From NCBI RefSeq assembly GCF_000005505.3, contig NC_016134.3, positions 45,226,650-45,290,649 of the forward strand: a DNA stretch of 64,000 bases. The letters run 5' to 3'. The stretch comes from Brachypodium distachyon (taxonomy: Eukaryota; Streptophyta; Magnoliopsida; Poales; Poaceae). Of the stretch, positions 59,204 through 64,000 are shown piece after piece. Numbering within the stretch: position 1 is the stretch's first letter; each line of letters begins with the position of its first letter. The translations under genes and the position numbers were made by a program. A model generated the notes under the pieces. It worked only from the letters and a program-made list of their open reading frames with translations, did no database searches and had not been told where the DNA came from.

Positions 59204-62169
59204 CTAGCTCTCCACTTCAGTCGGCCGCCACATGGTCTTCTCGAAGCAGAGCAGCCTCTCCCCTTCCTTGGACACGGCCATGCCGACCTTCCAGTGCAGC
59301 GTTTTCGCGATCCTCTCGACCTCCTCCGCCGTCTCCCTGTCTTCCCGGACGATCACCTTCCCCTCCGGCCTCAGGATCCGGTCCACCTCGGCCATCACCG
59401 GCCGCAGCTTGCACCTGCAAGCCCAAGCAAAGCAATGCTCCGAATCATTCAACAGAGTTGACAATGCATGAAAGGAAACCTTGTTAGCAAGGAGGGTATG
59501 AGAGACCTGTCCTTGAGGCTGGAGAAGAGATGGTCGGCGTGGACGAGGTCGTAGGACCTCGGGTACGTGCTGAGGGACTCGCACCAGTCGTGGTACATCC
59601 CGAACAGGCCCCTCTCGTAGATGATCGGCAGCGTGTCCGGCGCCTCCACCGGCACGATGTTCATCACCCACACCTTCATGTCCCGCAGCGCCGCCGCGAA
59701 CCTGACACACCGCCGGCATCGCCATTGCCATTGTCATGTCGATGCTCATCGAATCAAATCAATCGATGCAACGAGGAAGAAGATGATGATGTTACCCGCC
59801 GTAGACGGAGCGCGTGTCGATGACGTTCCGGACGTTGCCCCAGTCGATGCCCATGCCGGCGAGGTAGGACCCATTGACGGCCTTTTTCCAGTGCGCCGTG
59901 TCGGACGCAAAGTCCTCGGGCGCCGGTTTCCCGTAGACCCCCACCTGGCTCTCGTTCAGCCAGTAGGGCGCCGTCGTCAGCCTCTCCGGCCACTGCACCG
60001 GCCACCGCGCCCCGCGCTCCCCCTGGCCCGTGGCCACCCTGTGCATGCACGTCTGCAGCGTCACATTCCTGCAACAAAACAAAACCCATCGTCAGAGCAA
60101 GAATTACGATCAACTCACGGAGAGATCTCGATCACGAACCAGACGGCGTTGGGGTCATCGGAGCCGTCGCAGAGCGGCGGCGACGCCGACGAGTTCCTCT
60201 TCCCATAGCACTCATTATCCTCCGGCTTCTTGAACACCACAAGCGCCGTCTGATCCAGTTCATCGCTCGTCCGATTCACCATCTCCCAGCACATATCCTT
60301 GGTCACCTTCTCCATGGCCTTCCAGATCCCCACATTCTCCTCATCCTTCCTGTACACCGGCGTCGCCGACCAAACAAACAAACCCCCAGGCCGGAGCACC
60401 CGGTCCGCCTCCACCAGCAGCCGCCCGCCTTCCTGATGCCACGGCACACGGCACCTGGCGCAATGCACGAGGTCGAACGCCCCCGCCGGGAACGGCAGCC
60501 GTTTGGTCCCCATGACGGCGAGCACCGCCGGGATCCCGCGCTCCAGCGCGAACTGCACCTGCGCCTCGTGCTCGTCTTTCGGCGCGAAGGACATGGTGAG
60601 CGCGTCCCGGTCGAACAGGTAGCCGCCGAAGCTGGCGACCCCGCAGCCGACGTCGAGGACGACGCGCGTCCGGGTGCCCCAGCGGACGTTCGCGGCGTCC
60701 GCGTCGGCGATCACGTCAAGGTAGTGCGCCGCCCCGTTGGTGAACTGCGTGCCGCCCCCCGGGAAGACGAGGTGCTGGCTGTCGTTGGAGAGCCTGACCC
60801 AGTTCTGGTTGCCCTTGTAGGAGGCGAGCTTGGTGTGGGGCACGTTGGCGTGCCAGATCTGGTCACGGCTCTGCGGCCATGGGATCGGCCGGCGGTAGCC
60901 TTGCGGGAGCGGGACGAGGCAGGAAGGGGCCGGCGACGGGCAGTGGCGCTCCCGGTGCTCGTAGTGCTTCGTGGATTTGAGGGATTTGATGGCGGATTGG
61001 TTGTCCAGGCAGGGGATGTAGTCGGCGCCGGTGCTTGTGGTGCTGTCGTTGTAATTGCAGAGCTTGAATGTGTAGGCGGATTCGTCCGTTGATGTCTCGT
61101 TGTTGGGAGTTTTGTTGGGAGTGGGGGATTTCTTCTTCTTCTTCGACGACGGCGTGGATGACTCGTCGGACTGCGTCGGGAACGTTGACGTGTATTTGTT
61201 GTTGTTGTTGTTGTCCGTTGCCGTTGCCGGGGAAGTCTCGTTGAGGAGCTCTGCCTGGCCGCTGGGCAGAAGCTCCGCCATCAGCGCTTCTTCTTCTCCT
61301 GCGTTGTTGTCGTCCTGCGCCGTTGCTGGGGAAGATGTCTCGTTCATGAGCTCCGCCTGCAGCCCGCTGGGGAGAAGCTCGGCCATTGTTGTTTCTTCTC
61401 CTGCGTCGTTGTCGGTGACGGCGTCGGAGTCGACGACGACGGCGGGCACCGAGTTATCGTCGCTGGATGAGATGGTGCTGCTGCTGTTGTTGGTGGGAAC
61501 CGGGTCGGCTTCCTCGAAGACGATCGCCTCCGTGCCATTGTCGCCGCCGTACACCACCGCGAACGTCTCGTTCTTGGGCGCGTCCGCGTCGCCGCTGAGC
61601 TGGTCTCCTCCCAAGGTCTGGTTCCTCGACGCGTCCTGGTCGTTGACCTGGTCGCCGTCGAGGTTGCTGTTCTGGTCGTTGAAGGCCGTCTGGTTCTTGT
61701 CAGGCTGGTCAACGGTCTCCTCCCCCTTCGTCTCCGTCGCCGGCGCCGCATTATCGTCCTTCTTCTTCTTCTTCCCGTCCTGGCCGCTTCCAGTTCCAGC
61801 CGTCTCCGCCGTGCCATTGGACGCCGCCTTGCCGCCGCCGGCGTTCGCCGTGTCTCCCGGCGGCGCGCCCTCCTTCATCTGCGTGGCGCCGCCGCTGTCG
61901 CCGTCTTGCTTGCCGCCGGCGGTGGTCAAGTCGACGGCGGAGTGGTCGTCGTCCTGGGCCGCGGACTTGTTATTGACGTTGCTGCTGGTGGACGACGAGG
62001 CCATGATCCAGGCGCCGACGAGGCAGAGGCCGACGAAGAGGAGGATGGTCGCCGTCGCGCAGGACGACGACGACGACGACGGGCGCCGCCCTGATCCGGC
62101 GACGGGGGCGCCGCTGCTGCTGATGTCCAGCGGCAGCCTCTGGTACCGGTCCCGCTCGAACAGCGGCAT
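59204..62169 (-). CDS. Golgi putative methyltransferase, PMT/QUASIMODO family (PMT24-27-like)
   Basis: Probable S-adenosylmethionine-dependent pectin/wall-polysaccharide methyltransferase of the DUF248 family, a type II Golgi membrane protein. Exons 60140-62169, 59796-60068, 59507-59701 and 59204-59414; 902 residues. Short basic cytosolic tail [15 protein letters not shown], membrane anchor 38-57 ([17 protein letters not shown]), then a 300-residue Asp/Asn/Ser/Thr-rich lumenal stem characteristic of the PMT24-27 subgroup. The catalytic region starts YIPCLDN, ERHCP and [20 protein letters not shown]; the SAM site is [13 protein letters not shown] (506-518); a second half has [32 protein letters not shown] and [12 protein letters not shown]. 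Both halves are complete. Substrate is inferred. The start is the ATG directly before the conserved FERDRY-like tail. Confidence 0.92.
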
Positions 62170-63870
62170 CTTGTCGGTCGGTCGATCGATTCCCCCTTCG
62201 ATCCTTTTTGTTTTCTCCCCAGCTAGCTCATGCGCTAGAACGATCCTCCTAGCTTAGCTTCATCAAGAAACAGAAATTAAGAACTTTCACAAACCGATTA
62301 CTCCGGATTACTGGAACGTTTACATCTCAATCGGCGACGCACCTGAATGGAACAAGATCGAGGAATCCCTGGACGGCGGTGAAGGCGAGACCGACGCCGG
62401 CCTCCTACCGGCAGCAAAAATATATACTACCACCAACACCAATGTCCAATGCGGGCTATTTGATCTCGACCGAGTTTGCTAAATTAATGTCGCCTTTACT
62501 TTGCTTCGAGAACACTAGTATCAAAATCAAATAATCAAAGTCAAATGGATCGATCTAGCTAGCTACCCCGTTTCTATTTCCCAACAAGAAGCAATGGCTC
62601 ATGCCTCGTCCATGCATGCATCTTCGTATCCTTCTTCTTTAATTGGGGGGGTGGTGGTGAAATGAGAGCTGATTCTGATTGGGTGGAGGGGAACAAAAGC
62701 CTAGGAAAGCGCCAAGTGATTTCAGGAGTTCCGAAAGAGGGGCCGTCGGACCGTGAAACGAAGGACGACACTAGTCTTTCTCCGGCCTTAATTTGTGGCA
62801 ACACCTTCGCCGGTGTCCGTGCATCGATCCATCCATCGGTGCCGTAGAGGATAATTTGGGCAACTTCATTTTTTTTGGCTGGAACATAGATCCTAGTTCA
62901 ACGCAAGCATATGTCTCTCGGTGAGGATGTATATCGTTCCTACCCAGCTATGACTAAATGATAATTAAGCCGGACGGGACCGAACTCAAAATGCAGCGAT
63001 CGCAAATGCAGCAGTGGCACGAGGAAGAGTGGATGCATATCGGTCTTGCTGCGGCCGGCCATTGACGCGTGCAGTGGCCGGAAGCAAGCTAGCAGCTTGG
63101 AAGCCCCCGATTCAACTTTTTCGGCCAAATCTCCTGCGCTCAAGGCTAAAAATCATTTTGAAAAAGGGCGTATGTTTCTCGGTCAACTTATTTATAAATA
63201 GCTATTTCTCGGTCCATGGTCATAACCGTTCAATTAAGATTTTTTTTATCATTTATATTTATATGAATCTCGCATGAATCTCAGTGATTGGATTGGATGA
63301 TTGTTAGCGTCAACTTAGAAATAGTTATTTCTCAGCTGCCTTAGAAATAGCAAAACCGTTTTGAAAAACCCTTTCTACATCGCGTTTCATCGTTGACTCT
63401 TTAATTCCTCACCGAGATCCCTTATTCCTTCTTCGATCATTGACCGGAGCCATCGATTGCTCAATCACTGCGCCGACCATTCTCCTCGTCGTGTCGCCAA
63501 ACCGCCACTCGTCTATGTCTGTGTCTCTGTCTCTCAGTGGGAAAGGAGAAGGCAAGGTGAATGATTGAAGAAGGAAGATAGGTCGGGGGAGAAGAAGTGA
63601 CTTAATTTTGAAAAAAATTTCATTACTAGAAATTATCAAAAAGAATAGGAAAAAGATAGTCCCATCCAACAATAAAACCTGGCCGGGTTCGTCTGACAAA
63701 AATAAAACGCAAGTGAGTAAACTAAACCTAACATTCTCCTCGCTGGTGACAGTTAGAACTAAAGTGAGTAAACTAAGCAAGATTATGGTACAGAGTCAGC
63801 AATTAGCAGGTGCAAGGACTGAAATGAGTATTTTTGACTGAACGATCCTATCCATTGATAACATGTGATA
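62170..63870. other. PMT upstream region, no recognised gene
   Basis: Contains the leader of the PMT gene (probably with an intron, as GT-rich donor-like and C-rich tracts alternate at 62230-62400) and then AT-rich intergenic DNA. The phrase AAATAGYTATTTCTC occurs at 63196-63210 and 63320-63334, a minor direct repeat. Nothing else is supported. Confidence 0.4.
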
Positions 63871-63994
63871 CTTCCTCCGTCCAACAAAAGATGTCTCAAG
63901 TTTGTCAAAATTTAAATATATCTAGACATGACTCAGTGTATGGATGTATTCAAATTTAATCAAAGTTGAGACATCCTTTGTTGGACAGAGGAAG
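63871..63994. mobile_element. Stowaway MITE, complete
   Basis: 124 bp flanked by TA (63869-63870, 63995-63996). Left CTTCCTCCGTCCAACAAAAGA and right TCCTTTGTTGGACAGAGGAAG are inverted repeats that continue inward as ATGTCTCAAGTTTGTC and CAAAGTTGAGACAT. Confidence 0.85.
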
Positions 63995-64000
63995 TACTTA

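Noticed and set aside
61100..62257. Long plus-strand open frame opposite the PMT gene
   Set aside because: It is the antisense of the Ser/Asp-rich stem exon of a well-supported methyltransferase; low-complexity GC-rich coding DNA opens the other strand by composition.

Overview
This is nuclear DNA from a flowering plant, very probably a small-genome grass. The genes are spliced, with GT-AG introns and a few GC-AG introns. The coding exons have the GC-rich 5' ends typical of grasses. The gaps are littered with Stowaway-type MITEs whose CTCCCTCCGT-like termini are flanked by TA. About thirteen protein genes plus one snRNA gene in 64 kb is dense for a grass and suggests a compact genome such as Brachypodium; that species guess is inference. 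There is no operon logic here: most neighbours are unrelated housekeeping genes.

Layout. 1-1729 (-): cytosolic ribosomal protein uS7/RPS5, cut by the window edge. 2569-5477 (-): plastid type-A DnaJ chaperone. 5666-7240: a decayed direct duplication of non-coding DNA. 7884-10283 (-): organellar (probably mitochondrial) ribosomal protein L13. 12046-14904 (+): receptor-like cytoplasmic kinase fused to a universal-stress-protein domain. 16235-17857 (-): RNA polymerase subunit RPB10. 19877-21187 (-): PHT4;6-like phosphate/anion transporter. 23421-23775: a foldback element. 25562-30520: a beta-expansin cluster with two intact paralogues on the minus strand and a relic of a third copy, interleaved with MITEs. 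31274-34864 (+): mitochondrial-type sirtuin SRT2. 35567-35765 (-): a U2 snRNA gene with a recognisable plant Pol II snRNA promoter. 36162-43581 (+): dynamin DRP5B/ARC5 for plastid and peroxisome division. 44354-47652 (+): WD40-repeat protein. 48095-51868 (-): a decayed PIF/Harbinger DNA transposon with both of its genes broken. 51987-52955 (+): short pentatricopeptide-repeat protein. 54927-58648 (+): DEAD-box helicase RH51 (Has1/DDX18). 59204-62169 (-): Golgi-type putative methyltransferase of the QUASIMODO/PMT family. 62170-64000: intergenic, ending in a Stowaway MITE.

Exon coordinates were built by hand from splice sites, reading frame and remembered family sequences. All coding phases close exactly except the first exon of SRT2, which is uncertain. 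I found no convincing previously undescribed system. The most distinctive observations are the expansin relic, the near-perfect palindromic foldback element, the in-frame stop-free intron of the WD40 gene, two GC-AG introns in adjacent genes, and the multiply frameshifted Harbinger element lying just upstream of the PPR gene.
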